Assembly: GCA_030605085.1 (NCBI GenBank)
Contig: JAUWBH010000173.1
Span: 1 to 12,725, forward strand
Origin: Promethearchaeota archaeon
GTDB taxonomy: Archaea; Asgardarchaeota; Lokiarchaeia; Sigynarchaeales; SOKP01
DNA: 12,725 nt
Direction of reading: 5' to 3'
The notes beneath the pieces are model-generated. The model was not told the origin of the DNA and searched no databases. It was given only the letters and a program-made list of their open reading frames with translations. Shown here piece after piece: positions 6,277 through 12,725 of the stretch. How positions within the stretch are numbered: position 1 is the stretch's first letter; the number at the start of each line of letters is the position of its first letter. The position numbers were made by a program, and so were the translations under genes.

Positions 6277-7590
6277 ATGAATTACGATTATGCGATAAAA
6301 GTTCGAATCTATCCTAATAAAGAACAGAAAGAGTTTCTTTCTAAGAATTTTGGATGTTGCAGATTCGTGTATAATCAAATGATAGAAGAAAGGACACAAA
6401 TCTATCAATTATACAAGAACGATAAAGAGAAATTGTATAATCATAAGTATAAGACTGAGAAGGAATATAAAGTACTCTACCCCTTTCTAAAAGAAGCAGA
6501 CTCGAATTCTTTACAACAAGCAAGAAGACAATTACAAACTGCGTATAAAAACTTTTTCAGAAATAGGAAAGAGCGAAAGAACAAAAAAACTAAGAAATAT
6601 GTAGGTTTTCCTAAATACAAATCTAAATACGCTCGACAATCTTATAGTAGTTGTATTACAAACAATAATATTAAGATTGATTGGAATAAAAAACTACTGA
6701 AAGTTCCTAAACTTAAGACTTGGATTAGATTCAAGGATACTCGAATCGTGGATGCAAAGATCAAGAAGGTGACTCTCTCTAAAACTAAGGCAGGACTCTA
6801 TTTTGCCAGCGTTCTTTTTGACGCAAATATTCAGAAGAAAGAGCCTAAGAAAGTGATTTCAGAAGAGAGGATCGTAGCCTTTGACATGAGTGCCAAAGAT
6901 TTTCTAGTAAATGAAACATATAGGTTTGCAAATCCTAGATTTTACAGAAAAAGTTTCAATAAACTTAGAAAAAAGCACAGAGCATTATCTAGGAAGAAGA
7001 AAGGCTCGAAGAATAAAAAAAAAGCACGACTCACCTTAACTGAACAATACGAAAAAATATACAACCAGAAAAACGATTGGACACACAAGATGACCCATAA
7101 AGCGTCTAAAAACTATGAAGCAATTATCTTAGAAGATTTAAACGTTCAAGCCATGCAAAAGTTCAATAAAGGACTCTCAAAATCTATAAGCTTAGATTTT
7201 TCTTGGAATCGATTTAAAACATATTTGACCTATAAGTGTAAGAGAGAAAGACATCATTTCGTCTTAGTAGATAGATTTTTCGCAAGCTCCAAGCTCTGCT
7301 CGGAATGTGGATACAAGAACGAGATTTTAACGCTAAAAGAGAGAGAATGGTCTTGTCCTCAGTGTAATACTCACCACGATAGAGATGTTAATGCGTCAAA
7401 AAACTTGAGAAAAGAAGGAATTCGAATTTTAAAAGACCAAAATATCACGATCATTAATTCGCATAATGATAATACCGTAGGGACTACGGGAATTCACGCC
7501 TTTGGAGATTATGTAAGACCTTTCAACTTTATCAAAGAAGATAATGGTGTTAAGGCAGTGATCGATGAATTAGGAATCCATACACTTTAG
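6277..7590 (+). CDS. tnpB: TnpB, RNA-guided RuvC nuclease of an IS605-type element
   Basis: Ancestor-type relative of Cas12: an omega-RNA-guided DNA nuclease that maintains its transposon by cutting empty target sites. The N-terminal helix-turn-helix region contains the RIYPNKEQ and CCRFVYNQMIEER motifs. RuvC-I is VAFDMSAKDF with D203; the usual 'GIDLG' reads AFDMS, but the Asp is kept. RuvC-II is IILEDLNVQAM with E286. RuvC-III is HHDRDVNAS with D368/D370. The zinc ribbon is C341-x2-C344 and C360-x2-C363. The C-terminus ends with the family's NTVGTTGIHAFG and a final GI-x-TL. At 437 aa it is slightly long but complete, so an active nuclease is plausible. Its 3' end is predicted to double as omega-RNA. 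No tnpA is present. Confidence 0.93.
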   Translation: MNYDYAIKVRIYPNKEQKEFLSKNFGCCRFVYNQMIEERTQIYQLYKNDKEKLYNHKYKTEKEYKVLYPFLKEADSNSLQQARRQLQTAYKNFFRNRKERKNKKTKKYVGFPKYKSKYARQSYSSCITNNNIKIDWNKKLLKVPKLKTWIRFKDTRIVDAKIKKVTLSKTKAGLYFASVLFDANIQKKEPKKVISEERIVAFDMSAKDFLVNETYRFANPRFYRKSFNKLRKKHRALSRKKKGSKNKKKARLTLTEQYEKIYNQKNDWTHKMTHKASKNYEAIILEDLNVQAMQKFNKGLSKSISLDFSWNRFKTYLTYKCKRERHHFVLVDRFFASSKLCSECGYKNEILTLKEREWSCPQCNTHHDRDVNASKNLRKEGIRILKDQNITIINSHNDNTVGTTGIHAFGDYVRPFNFIKEDNGVKAVIDELGIHTL

Positions 7591-7605
7591 GGTATGGTAG
7601 TTCAA
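7470..7605 (+). ncRNA. Candidate omega-RNA (reRNA) of the TnpB element
   Basis: In characterised TnpB systems the guide RNA scaffold comes from the 3' end of tnpB and the right end of the element. Here that region has two hairpins. CCGTAG/CTACGG (7475-7480 with 7484-7489) has a 3-nt loop and lies within the conserved TVGTTGI codons. CCATAC/GTATGG (7578-7583 with 7592-7597) spans the stop. The guide would be the bases immediately after the right end, near 7606-7625, running into the DUF433 gene's start. The 5' boundary and the exact guide start are guesses. Confidence 0.4.
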
Positions 7606-7621
7606 AATCTTAGTGATTAAT

Positions 7622-7870
7622 ATGGAATGGAAAGAACAAATATCATTCGATCCAAATGTTTGTCACGGAAAAGCACGTATAAAAGGTACAAGAGTGTTCA
7701 TTTCTGTAATTTTGGACTGTTTAGCAGAAGGAATGACGGATTCTGAAATAATAGAAAATTATCCTTCTTTAAAAAAAGAACACATCCAAGTTGCACTCCA
7801 ATATGGAGCAATGCTAGCTCGCGAAGAAGTGCTACCGTTCTGTCAAGCTGATAAAAGTGATATAGAGTGA
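7622..7870 (+). CDS. DUF433 (VapB45-like) antitoxin
   Basis: Complete DUF433 protein (82 aa), a helix-turn-helix family usually acting as antitoxin/autorepressor for a PIN-like DUF5615 toxin. Visible hallmarks are ISFDPNVCHGKARIKGTRV, the SVILDCLAEGMTDSEII helix pair and YPSLKKEHIQVALQYGA, followed by an acidic tail. The ATG at 7622 fits relatives that begin a few residues before 'ISFDP'; the in-frame GTG at 7613 is an alternative and lies close to the IS right end. No DUF5615/PIN gene follows before the ferredoxin at 8011, so the toxin is absent from this side. The gene starts about 17 bases after the presumed end of the TnpB element, whose insertion may have cut it off from its original promoter. 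Confidence 0.85.
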   Translation: MEWKEQISFDPNVCHGKARIKGTRVFISVILDCLAEGMTDSEIIENYPSLKKEHIQVALQYGAMLAREEVLPFCQADKSDIE

Positions 7871-7883
7871 TATATCTCATCAC
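7867..7883 (+). terminator. Small hairpin at the end of the DUF433 gene
   Basis: GTGAT (7867-7871) pairs with ATCAC (7879-7883) around a 7-nt loop, overlapping the TGA stop. T-rich sequence follows from about 7905. It could aid termination, but five base pairs are weak. Confidence 0.25.
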
Positions 7884-8010
7884 CTTGACTTGCATCTAAA
7901 GATTTTTAAAATAATTTTAATAATTTCCTAATTTATTCTTCAAAAAAATGTGATTTTTTTTATGTTTATTAAAAAGATGTAAATTTTATAACTTAGAGAA
8001 TTGAGGAAAA

Positions 8011-8259
8011 TTGTCTGAAAAATTATCATATAAACCTACCAAAGAAGAAGGGAAATCTTATACACCCTTATTATTCGTTAGTAAATGTATAGGATGTGGT
8101 GTTTGTGTCGAAAAATGCCCTACTAAGGCAATTCCTGAGTCATTAATAGGATTAATTTCTTCATTAGCAGAAATTAATAAAGATAAATGTATTGGATGCG
8201 GTGATTGTGTTGATCTCTGTGATCATGAGGCTATAATATTAAAAAAAGATGAGCTTTGA
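8011..8259 (+). CDS. 2x[4Fe-4S] ferredoxin
   Basis: Small cytoplasmic electron carrier (82 aa) with two complete cluster motifs, CIGCGVCVEKCP and CIGCGDCVDLCD, each C-x2-C-x2-C-x3-C. A LIGLISSLAEIN insert separates them, somewhat longer than in minimal clostridial ferredoxins. The N-terminal extension of about 28 residues is polar with no export signal. No ATG exists in frame; the TTG at 8011 is preceded by GAGG (8003-8006) at 4-nt spacing, so TTG is the likely start. A TATA-like TTTTATA lies at 7984-7990. It is on the same strand as the ACS-domain gene and cooC, separated from them by the TnpB element, and could be the redox partner of CODH/ACS-type chemistry. That link is inference; ferredoxins serve many oxidoreductases. 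Confidence 0.9.
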   Translation: MSEKLSYKPTKEEGKSYTPLLFVSKCIGCGVCVEKCPTKAIPESLIGLISSLAEINKDKCIGCGDCVDLCDHEAIILKKDEL

Positions 8260-8298
8260 AAGAAAGGAGTTCAGACTTTTTCCGAAAATAATAAATAT

Positions 8299-8344
8299 TT
8301 AATTATCCTATTAAAAAAATTTAGAAATTTAATAGATAATTTAA
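8299..8344. terminator. Bidirectional terminator hairpin between convergent genes
   Basis: A 17-nt arm at 8299-8315 (TTAATTATCCTATTAAA) pairs with 8328-8344 apart from one bulged base on each side; the loop is 12 nt. The inner 7-8 bp (CTATTAAA/TTTAATAG) are perfect. It lies between the ends of the ferredoxin (+) and enolase-superfamily (-) genes, where a terminator serving both is expected. Pairs are nearly all A-T. Confidence 0.5.
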
Positions 8345-8363
8345 TTTAACAAAAACTTTATTA

Positions 8364-9542
8364 TTAGAGTTTTTCAATTACGGTTGTTTGTTCAGTTAAA
8401 TATTTTTGTAGCGCTTGTTCGTCTAATTCTATACCCCAGCCTGGTCCAGTAGGCACTTTAGCTATCCCACCTTCGTAATTTAGAGGGTTTACAATTAAAT
8501 CGTCTTCCATCATTTCCATTCCAAATAGTTCGGCGGCATATGTAAAGGAATGGTATCTAGCAGCAACTATATGGATATGCATAGCAGAGGCAATACCAAG
8601 CGGTTGATCGTGGATTACTGCCCCAAGACCTCTTTGCTCGGCGTAATTTAAGGCTCTCAAAGCATTAGTGACTCCTCCTGGGCGGGTAGAGTTTAACCCA
8701 AGGACTCCAACAGCTTCCATCTCTACTAAGGTGATAAAATCTCGCAATGTGAAAAAATCTTCGTGCGACATTAAAGGTGTATTAGCCACACGCTTTTGTA
8801 CATATGCCAAACCAATATAGTCGTTATTACGTACTGGTTGTTCGGCAAAATCAATGCCAAATGGTTCAATTGCTTTAATGGCGCGAATTGCCTCGTGAGG
8901 ATTAGGATATGCTTGATTGTAGTCAACACGCAAATGTACTTTAGGGCCTAATGCCCGTCTTATTTTTTCGCAAATTTCAATGTCTTCTTGGATACCATTT
9001 CCAAGTTTTAATCTAAAAGTTCGAAAACCTCGTTTGTAATAACTTCTGGCAATACCCCTCATTAACATGGGATCAGCAAGAGGTATCAGAGCTGCGAGCG
9101 CTATCTCGTCTACAGTTTTTCCTCCTATGAGATCATGAACTGGTCGTCCCGTAATTTTTCCCATTAAATCGTAGCATGTCATATCCAAGAGTCCCTTTGC
9201 CACTTCGTTTAACGCAATGTTGATGTTCATTTTATATCGTATTTTTTCGATATTAAAAGGACTCTCCCCTATTACATATCTATGCAAGTTATTCTTTATA
9301 ACACTAATAATTTGATCAGGTGATATACCTGTCTCCGGTAACCAAACAAACGACTCTCCTATCCCGATATTGCCATCGTCGGCAACGAGTTTACAAATAA
9401 CAAAATCACCACCTAACCATGGCTCTTCAGCTGGTATAGCCATTCCTAAACCTCCTTCGGTTTCGCTCAATACCTTTCTCACGGGTTCTTTGAATGGGAC
9501 ATATAAGGGAGTCAATTCTATCCTTATGATTTTAGGATTCAT
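8364..9542 (-). CDS. Enolase-superfamily enzyme, mandelate racemase/muconate-lactonizing type
   Basis: Cytoplasmic Mg-dependent enzyme that abstracts a proton next to a carboxylate; family members are racemases, cycloisomerases, sugar-acid dehydratases and dipeptide epimerases. The capping domain spans about residues 1-130 (GGDFVICKLVADDGNIGIGES at about 44-64). The barrel follows. FRLKLG supplies K179, with Arg rather than Lys at 177 in the usual KxK. Metal ligands fit D207 (LRVDYNQAY), E234 (DFAEQP) and E261 (MSHEDFF). GLNSTRPGG and AVIHDQPLG (H311) sit where the other-face acid/base residues lie in this superfamily. Length (392 aa) and ends are normal. The ATG at 9542 has a TATA-like TTTTAATTAA about 30 nt upstream (9568-9577). 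The substrate is unknown. Shared direction with the FAD/Fe-S dehydrogenase 6 kb away is not enough to link them. Confidence 0.88.
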   Translation of the reverse strand: MNPKIIRIELTPLYVPFKEPVRKVLSETEGGLGMAIPAEEPWLGGDFVICKLVADDGNIGIGESFVWLPETGISPDQIISVIKNNLHRYVIGESPFNIEKIRYKMNINIALNEVAKGLLDMTCYDLMGKITGRPVHDLIGGKTVDEIALAALIPLADPMLMRGIARSYYKRGFRTFRLKLGNGIQEDIEICEKIRRALGPKVHLRVDYNQAYPNPHEAIRAIKAIEPFGIDFAEQPVRNNDYIGLAYVQKRVANTPLMSHEDFFTLRDFITLVEMEAVGVLGLNSTRPGGVTNALRALNYAEQRGLGAVIHDQPLGIASAMHIHIVAARYHSFTYAAELFGMEMMEDDLIVNPLNYEGGIAKVPTGPGWGIELDEQALQKYLTEQTTVIEKL

Positions 9543-9636
9543 TTTAATTCGTTTTAAATAAAGTTATTAATTAAAATAGAATTCGGTTATTAAAATTATT
9601 TTAGTTGAGAATAACCTCAGAAAATAATATAATTTT

Positions 9637-10377
9637 TTGCTCTACTTAATAGAATTGCCCGATAAAAGCTTCCAGAAATACGTGGATGACATCGTTCCAA
9701 AAGCCATCAAAAATCAATACATCTTAAACTACCTGTTTGAGAAAGGGTTGATAAAAAAAGAACCTGACGGTACGATACGGTGTTCTCAATTTGGCAAACT
9801 TATCATTAGACTTTATTTATACCCCACCTCGGGAGTATTGATTCGTCAGAAGCTCGAGAACGAGGAGATCAACAGCTACAAAGACTTAATAAAAGAAAGC
9901 TACGAGATCCTAAAAGGCGAGGGAAGAGTAAGGGATTACAGGATGTTAGAACCCTTGATAGAGTGGACCGACGAGGAACCCCTTGAGAACATTTTGGATA
10001 GGTACAAAATTATGGCGGGAGATCTCTATTCGATGCGCGACAACTTAGGCAGGATAATCACATTCATCGGAATAATCGCCAGCTACCTTAGTACGAGCGG
10101 TTTAGATCTCCAAGATAAATTGATTCAAATCGCAGAAATGTCGGAGACGCTTCGAATCAGAACATATTACGGCATTCGCGAAGAATTATTCGACTTAGTG
10201 CTCCGGCTGGAGAATGTAGGGAGGGTGAGGGCGAGAATTTTGTACGCCGCCGGGTATCACACCACAGGAAAGGTTGCGAGAGAAACGCCGTACACTCTAA
10301 ACCAAAAAACGGGATTAGGAGTAAATTTGTGCAAGAATATCGTAAAAAGTGCGAAAGGGATACACAAGAAAAAATGA
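9637..10377 (+). pseudogene. hel308: C-terminal third of a Hel308-type helicase
   Basis: The reading frame matches only the winged-helix, ratchet and helix-hairpin-helix part of Hel308/Ski2-like DNA helicases. It has a 'GLIKKEPDGTIRCSQFGKLI' winged-helix strand with the following IRLYLYPTSG, a ratchet-helix segment (WTDEEPLENILDRYKIMAGDL) and the HhH motif LENVGRVRARILYAAG. Hel308 is a 3'-5' helicase of stalled replication forks, normally about 700 aa. The roughly 450 residues carrying the Walker A and DEAH motors are missing. Upstream in frame is a TAA at 9625-9627 and the only start is TTG 9637, so this is a 5'-truncated gene, or just possibly a stand-alone DNA-binding domain. Its G+C is visibly higher than the left half of the window (27 of 60 at 10021-10080, against 13 of 60 at 5581-5640 in cooC). 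It may therefore come from elsewhere. Confidence 0.72.
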
Positions 10378-10525
10378 AAGAACAAAATCAAAATAGTTAA
10401 AATAATAGCAATTGTAAGTAAAACAATAATTTTTCATTTGAAACTATATAATTATATATTATGAGTGAAATGTTAAGGCAAATAATAGAGAGTGCTTAAA
10501 AAAAATTGCAAAGAGAAGGTAAATT
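10378..10525. other. AT-rich spacer between convergent gene remnants
   Basis: Contains the perfect palindrome TATATAATTATATA (10445-10458) and, right after it, an ATG at 10461 opening a 12-codon frame (MSEMLRQIIESA) that ends at TAA 10497-10499. This may be a TATA element plus the first codons of a lost gene, or chance in AT-rich DNA. No other feature is seen. Confidence 0.25.
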
Positions 10526-10909
10526 TCATGTAGAAACATAAATTCCATTTTTTTTCAATTGCTTTAACAGAGATTTAGCTCTTGAATCCAACAGATTATT
10601 TGAGATTTCTAATTCTTCTAATAAACTTATATTAATTATAGATTCTGGGAGTGTTGTTAACTTATTCTCCCATAAATCAAGATGTGTGAGGGAGGAGAGG
10701 TTTCCTATGGATTCTGGGAGGTATTTAATATCATTACGATTCAAATTAAGGTGTCTAAGAGATTTAAGGTTTGATATTGCCTCAGGGAGCGTCATTAACT
10801 GATTACCTTCCAAATCAAGATGTGTGAGCGATTTAAGGTTTAATATTGACTCCGGAAGCGTCTTGAATTCATTATTACTTAAATATAGTTTTTCGAGTGA
10901 TTTTAGCTT
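10526..10909 (-). pseudogene. C-terminal fragment of a leucine-rich-repeat protein
   Basis: About five repeats of the 23-residue 'LPESIxNLxxLxxLxLxxNxL' type read in one frame from 10909: KSLEKLYLSNNEFKTLP, then SLTHLDLEGNQLMTLP, SLRHLNLNRNDIKYLP, SLTHLDLWENKLTTLP and LLEELEISNNLL. A natural-looking end, LLKQLKKNGIYVST, follows. Such proteins bind other proteins and are common in Asgard-type genomes. An in-frame TAA lies at 10912-10910 and the first possible start is a TTG at 10813 inside the second repeat, so the 5' part is lost. It directly abuts the Hef helicase fragment, which runs in on the same strand in another frame. A short product from the TTG is possible but not supported by a ribosome site. 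Confidence 0.7.
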
Positions 10910-11701
10910 TTACGCCTAAAAATCCCAATTTTGAGAGATATTGCAGGCGATCTTCTAAGATGTATTTCAGCACGGAATACGCGTCTTCCATTAGTTCGGT
11001 CAGGTTCACGCCAATTTTGAAAATGTCCATGGGCTTTAAGTACTGCTTCACATCGCCGTCTTTTCGAGTCCTAAAGTGCGTGTTAGTTAGAGGAACGTGA
11101 AGAGTCTTGCACAACAGCTCGATTTTCTTTTTCGAAGCTCCAGGAGAGGCGGTTAAGGCTAAGGATATGCCGTCAGGATTTTGTTCCAAGTACTTATCGG
11201 CAATCATCGAATAAGGGTAATCGCCGGACGCGTGGTGCGCCTCGTCGAACACGATTAGGCAAACGCTCTGTAGCGAGTATCGTTTGTTTACTAAGTCGTT
11301 TCTTAAGGTTTGCGGCGTGTAAAACAATAGTCTTTTTTCTTTAAACAGCTTGGCTCTTTTTTCTGGAGGGATTTTTCCTGTGAGAACGGTGAATTTTTCC
11401 TCTGAAACGGTGAGAAAGTTCAAGAATGAATCATAGTGTTGGTTAATCAAAGGGCGCGTGGGGCAAGAACGATAATTTTGCTGTTCGGGGGATAGTTTTT
11501 TAAAGTTTCTGCAGCCACTAACACCGCAATAATCGTTTTTCCGAGACCCGTAGGGAGTACCACTAAGGAGTTTTTGTTTACGCATTTCGCAGCGATGTCT
11601 TTTTGGTATTGCCGAAATTCAATCTTTTTGCCATCTAACACAGACTTATTCGAGTTACTTTTTCCGGTTTTTCTGCCACTATCCACATTATCAGCTGACA
11701 T
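10875..11701 (-). pseudogene. hef: Frameshifted and truncated Hef-type (FANCM/Mph1) helicase
   Basis: From ATG 11701 the protein starts a superfamily-2 DEAH helicase: motif Q FRQYQ, Walker A PTGLGKT (residues 50-56) and IIVLAP of motif Ia. The frame then hits TGA at 11449-11447, while the next frame continues with TRPLINQHYDSFLNF, motif II FDEAHHASGDYPYS, motif III LTASPG and KDGDVKQYLKP, all typical of Hef. One missing base in the GGGG at 11460-11463 (plus strand) restores the whole, so this is a single -1 frameshift or a sequencing error. Homology ends at SKLGFLGVKAK near 10912, where an LRR fragment begins. The insert domain, motor domain 2 (motifs IV-VI) and the nuclease domain are absent. 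Archaeal Hef processes stalled forks; this copy cannot. The ATG has GGAG 4 nt upstream and starts one base after the preceding gene's stop. Confidence 0.75.
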
Positions 11702-11702
11702 T

Positions 11703-12329
11703 TTACTCCACTACGATGTTACAGTCGTTTATTTTAAGGGTTTCTATTTTCTTGTTGCTTTTGTTGTAAGATAGGATTATATTTCCAAGCTCCAGACCTA
11801 ACTCCGTAGGATAAGTTAATTTATTGCTCTTCTGAGTGAACAGGTAAGGATGCTCTTCGGTTAAGCCCTTTAAATGTCTAAGCAAATCTGTCCCGTTCTT
11901 TTTCAAGTCAAATCCTTTGCCTTTATTTACGAACTTGAACAAGTATATAACGTCGCTAAGTAGCTTCGCTTGATTCTTGCTTACTTTAACTTCTTTAGGT
12001 ATCGGCGCGGGTTTCTTTTCGAGCGTAAAGTAGATTTTATTGCCAACGTTCGATTTCCTTAGGTAATAGTCTTTAAACACCGTATCGAATTTATCTTGAA
12101 ATTTTAGAATCAGCGAGAATACATCGTCGATATCTGATTTTGGTATACCCAAAAGTTCTGCTAACTTGCTGAAATTAAACCTTTTTTCGTAATGCCCTTT
12201 AAATTCTCCTAACGCGTCGATTATAAATTCAAGGATAGATATCGTCTTTCTGAAACTGTGGATGTCAAGTCGATTGGAGGTATTCAAGGTTTTTCGATTC
12301 ATGTGGTTTAAGTTAGGTCCTGACGACAT
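11703..12329 (-). CDS. Unknown protein, first gene of an operon with the Hef remnant
   Basis: I do not recognise this 208-residue protein. It is soluble, lysine-rich and has no signal or membrane segment. Residues about 25-75 (ISILEFIIDALGEF, NFSKLAELLGIPKSDIDDVF) look helical with a 'LAELLGIPxSDI' pattern like a winged-helix/HTH recognition unit. The C-terminal half (LLRHLKGLTEEHPYLF ... YPTELGLELGNIIL) could be a second winged helix, as in transcription or replication accessory proteins. That is inference. Its TAA precedes the Hef ATG by one base, so the two were co-transcribed, and it may have worked with Hef in fork repair or regulated it. The ATG at 12329 is chosen as the first in frame; an ATG nine codons on is possible. 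The spacer 12330-12380 is T-rich on this strand. Confidence 0.6.
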   Translation of the reverse strand: MSSGPNLNHMNRKTLNTSNRLDIHSFRKTISILEFIIDALGEFKGHYEKRFNFSKLAELLGIPKSDIDDVFSLILKFQDKFDTVFKDYYLRKSNVGNKIYFTLEKKPAPIPKEVKVSKNQAKLLSDVIYLFKFVNKGKGFDLKKNGTDLLRHLKGLTEEHPYLFTQKSNKLTYPTELGLELGNIILSYNKSNKKIETLKINDCNIVVE

Positions 12330-12380
12330 TAACCATTATTTTAATTAGAAAAATAAAAAGAAAAAATTTAGAAAAAAAAA

Positions 12381-12725
12381 TTATTCTTTAATATTAGATT
12401 TGATTTTCGATTTTCGCAAGAACTTAGTGGAAAGACCTATTATGCCCGACGGGATCGCAATAAACGAGATAATTAAAGGAACCGCGCTTACTATGGTGCT
12501 ATCGTCGTTTTCAGATTTGTCCTTCGATTTAGTGCCTTCGGAGGCTTTGGTGGCGTCCTCGCCTTCGGGATCGTTGGAACCATCAGGGTCGTCGGAGTCT
12601 TCGGATTGGGGAGAAAACGACTCGCTTAAAATTTGATACGGGTCTTGCTGGAACGTGTCGTCCAAAAATATTTCGAACGTAAAGTCTCCGGAATCGGTGG
12701 CGATGTAGGTGTAAGAGAATTCCGT
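12381..12725 (-). CDS. C-terminus of a membrane-anchored cell-surface protein (cut by the window edge)
   Basis: The frame is open to the right edge, so the gene starts beyond 12725. Visible in order: the end of a beta-rich extracellular domain (SYTYIATDSGDFTFEIFLDDT); a low-complexity acidic Asp/Glu/Ser/Pro/Gly linker of about 45 residues; one hydrophobic membrane helix (STIVSAVPLIISFIAIPSGIIGL); and a short basic tail FLRKSKIKSNIKE. That order gives an outside N-terminal side, with the lysine-rich tail in the cytoplasm, as in archaeal surface proteins held by a C-terminal anchor. A TTG at 12665 is not needed as start. A T-rich stretch just after the stop (minus strand, 12380-12345) is a likely archaeal terminator. 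The ligand or role of the extracellular part is unknown. Confidence 0.75.
   Translation of the reverse strand, partial: TEFSYTYIATDSGDFTFEIFLDDTFQQDPYQILSESFSPQSEDSDDPDGSNDPEGEDATKASEGTKSKDKSENDDSTIVSAVPLIISFIAIPSGIIGLSTKFLRKSKIKSNIKE

Larger units (their letters stand above)
6178..7605 (+). mobile_element. IS605/IS1341-type insertion element encoding only TnpB
   Basis: A tnpB gene without a tnpA transposase is flanked by hairpins. On the left is the inverted repeat at 6181-6213. On the right, CCATAC (7578-7583) pairs with GTATGG (7592-7597) across the tnpB stop codon, followed by TTCAA at 7601-7605. IS200/IS605 elements have subterminal hairpins rather than terminal inverted repeats and make no target duplication, so the exact ends cannot be read from this window alone. 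The limits given are approximate. With no tnpA, mobility would need a Y1 transposase elsewhere. The element sits between cooC and a DUF433 antitoxin gene. Confidence 0.6.

Noticed and set aside
6300..6315. GTTCGAATC, which looks like a tRNA T-loop
   Set aside because: It codes for the conserved KVRIYP start of TnpB and no acceptor, D or anticodon arms surround it.
9370..9561. 63-codon plus-strand reading frame with a hydrophobic end
   Set aside because: Antisense to the N-terminus of the enolase-superfamily gene; no independent support.
10897..11100. Plus-strand reading frame over the Hef remnant
   Set aside because: Shadow of the Hef coding strand, where the motifs are found.
12400..12636. 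Plus-strand Ser/Pro-rich reading frame
   Set aside because: Antisense of the acidic linker and membrane helix of the surface protein; the low-complexity linker keeps the opposite frame open.

Overview
The window looks like archaeal chromosome, most plausibly from an Asgard-type (Lokiarchaeia-like) genome, though that lineage is an inference. The support is: very AT-rich spacers, TATA-like boxes about 28-30 nt before start codons with almost no leader, frequent TTG/ATG start ambiguity, archaeal-type Hel308 and Hef helicase remnants, leucine-rich-repeat pieces, an Ig-like surface-protein piece, a sulfatase piece and a membrane-anchored surface-protein C-terminus. No rRNA, tRNA or CRISPR array was found.

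Layout. (1) 314-2987, minus strand: a two-gene operon of a VAO/GlcD-type FAD oxidoreductase and an HdrD/GlpC-like iron-sulfur protein, likely one 2-hydroxyacid or alcohol dehydrogenase feeding electrons to an Fe-S relay. (2) 3104-8259, plus strand: three genes that look like one redox/carbon-monoxide-related set. They are an acetyl-CoA-synthase-domain protein without the A-cluster, a CooC nickel-insertion ATPase with its CxC motif, and a 2x[4Fe-4S] ferredoxin. Foreign material separates them. Between the first two lies a 1.4-kb patch of broken genes: a DndD/Rad50-like P-loop start, an HD hydrolase piece, an antitoxin with a truncated ParE/RelE toxin, a sulfatase piece, an Ig-like domain and an LRR end. 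Between the second and third lies a TnpB (IS1341/IS605-type) element with probable omega-RNA hairpins, followed by a DUF433 antitoxin lacking its toxin. (3) 8364-9542, minus strand: an intact mandelate-racemase/muconate-lactonizing-type enolase-superfamily enzyme, converging on the ferredoxin across a long hairpin. (4) 9637-12329: a second patch of debris, visibly richer in G+C. It holds the C-terminal third of a Hel308 helicase (plus strand), and on the minus strand an LRR piece fused to a frameshifted, truncated Hef helicase preceded by an unknown protein. (5) 12381 to the right edge, minus strand: the C-terminus of a cell-surface protein.

Taken together, intact metabolic genes (FAD/Fe-S dehydrogenase, ACS-like protein, CooC, ferredoxin, enolase-superfamily enzyme) are embedded in unusually dense gene debris. 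The two features most worth following up are the ACS-domain/CooC/ferredoxin set and the tight mosaic of unrelated fragments at 3949-5377. All family calls come from reading motifs; no database search was run.
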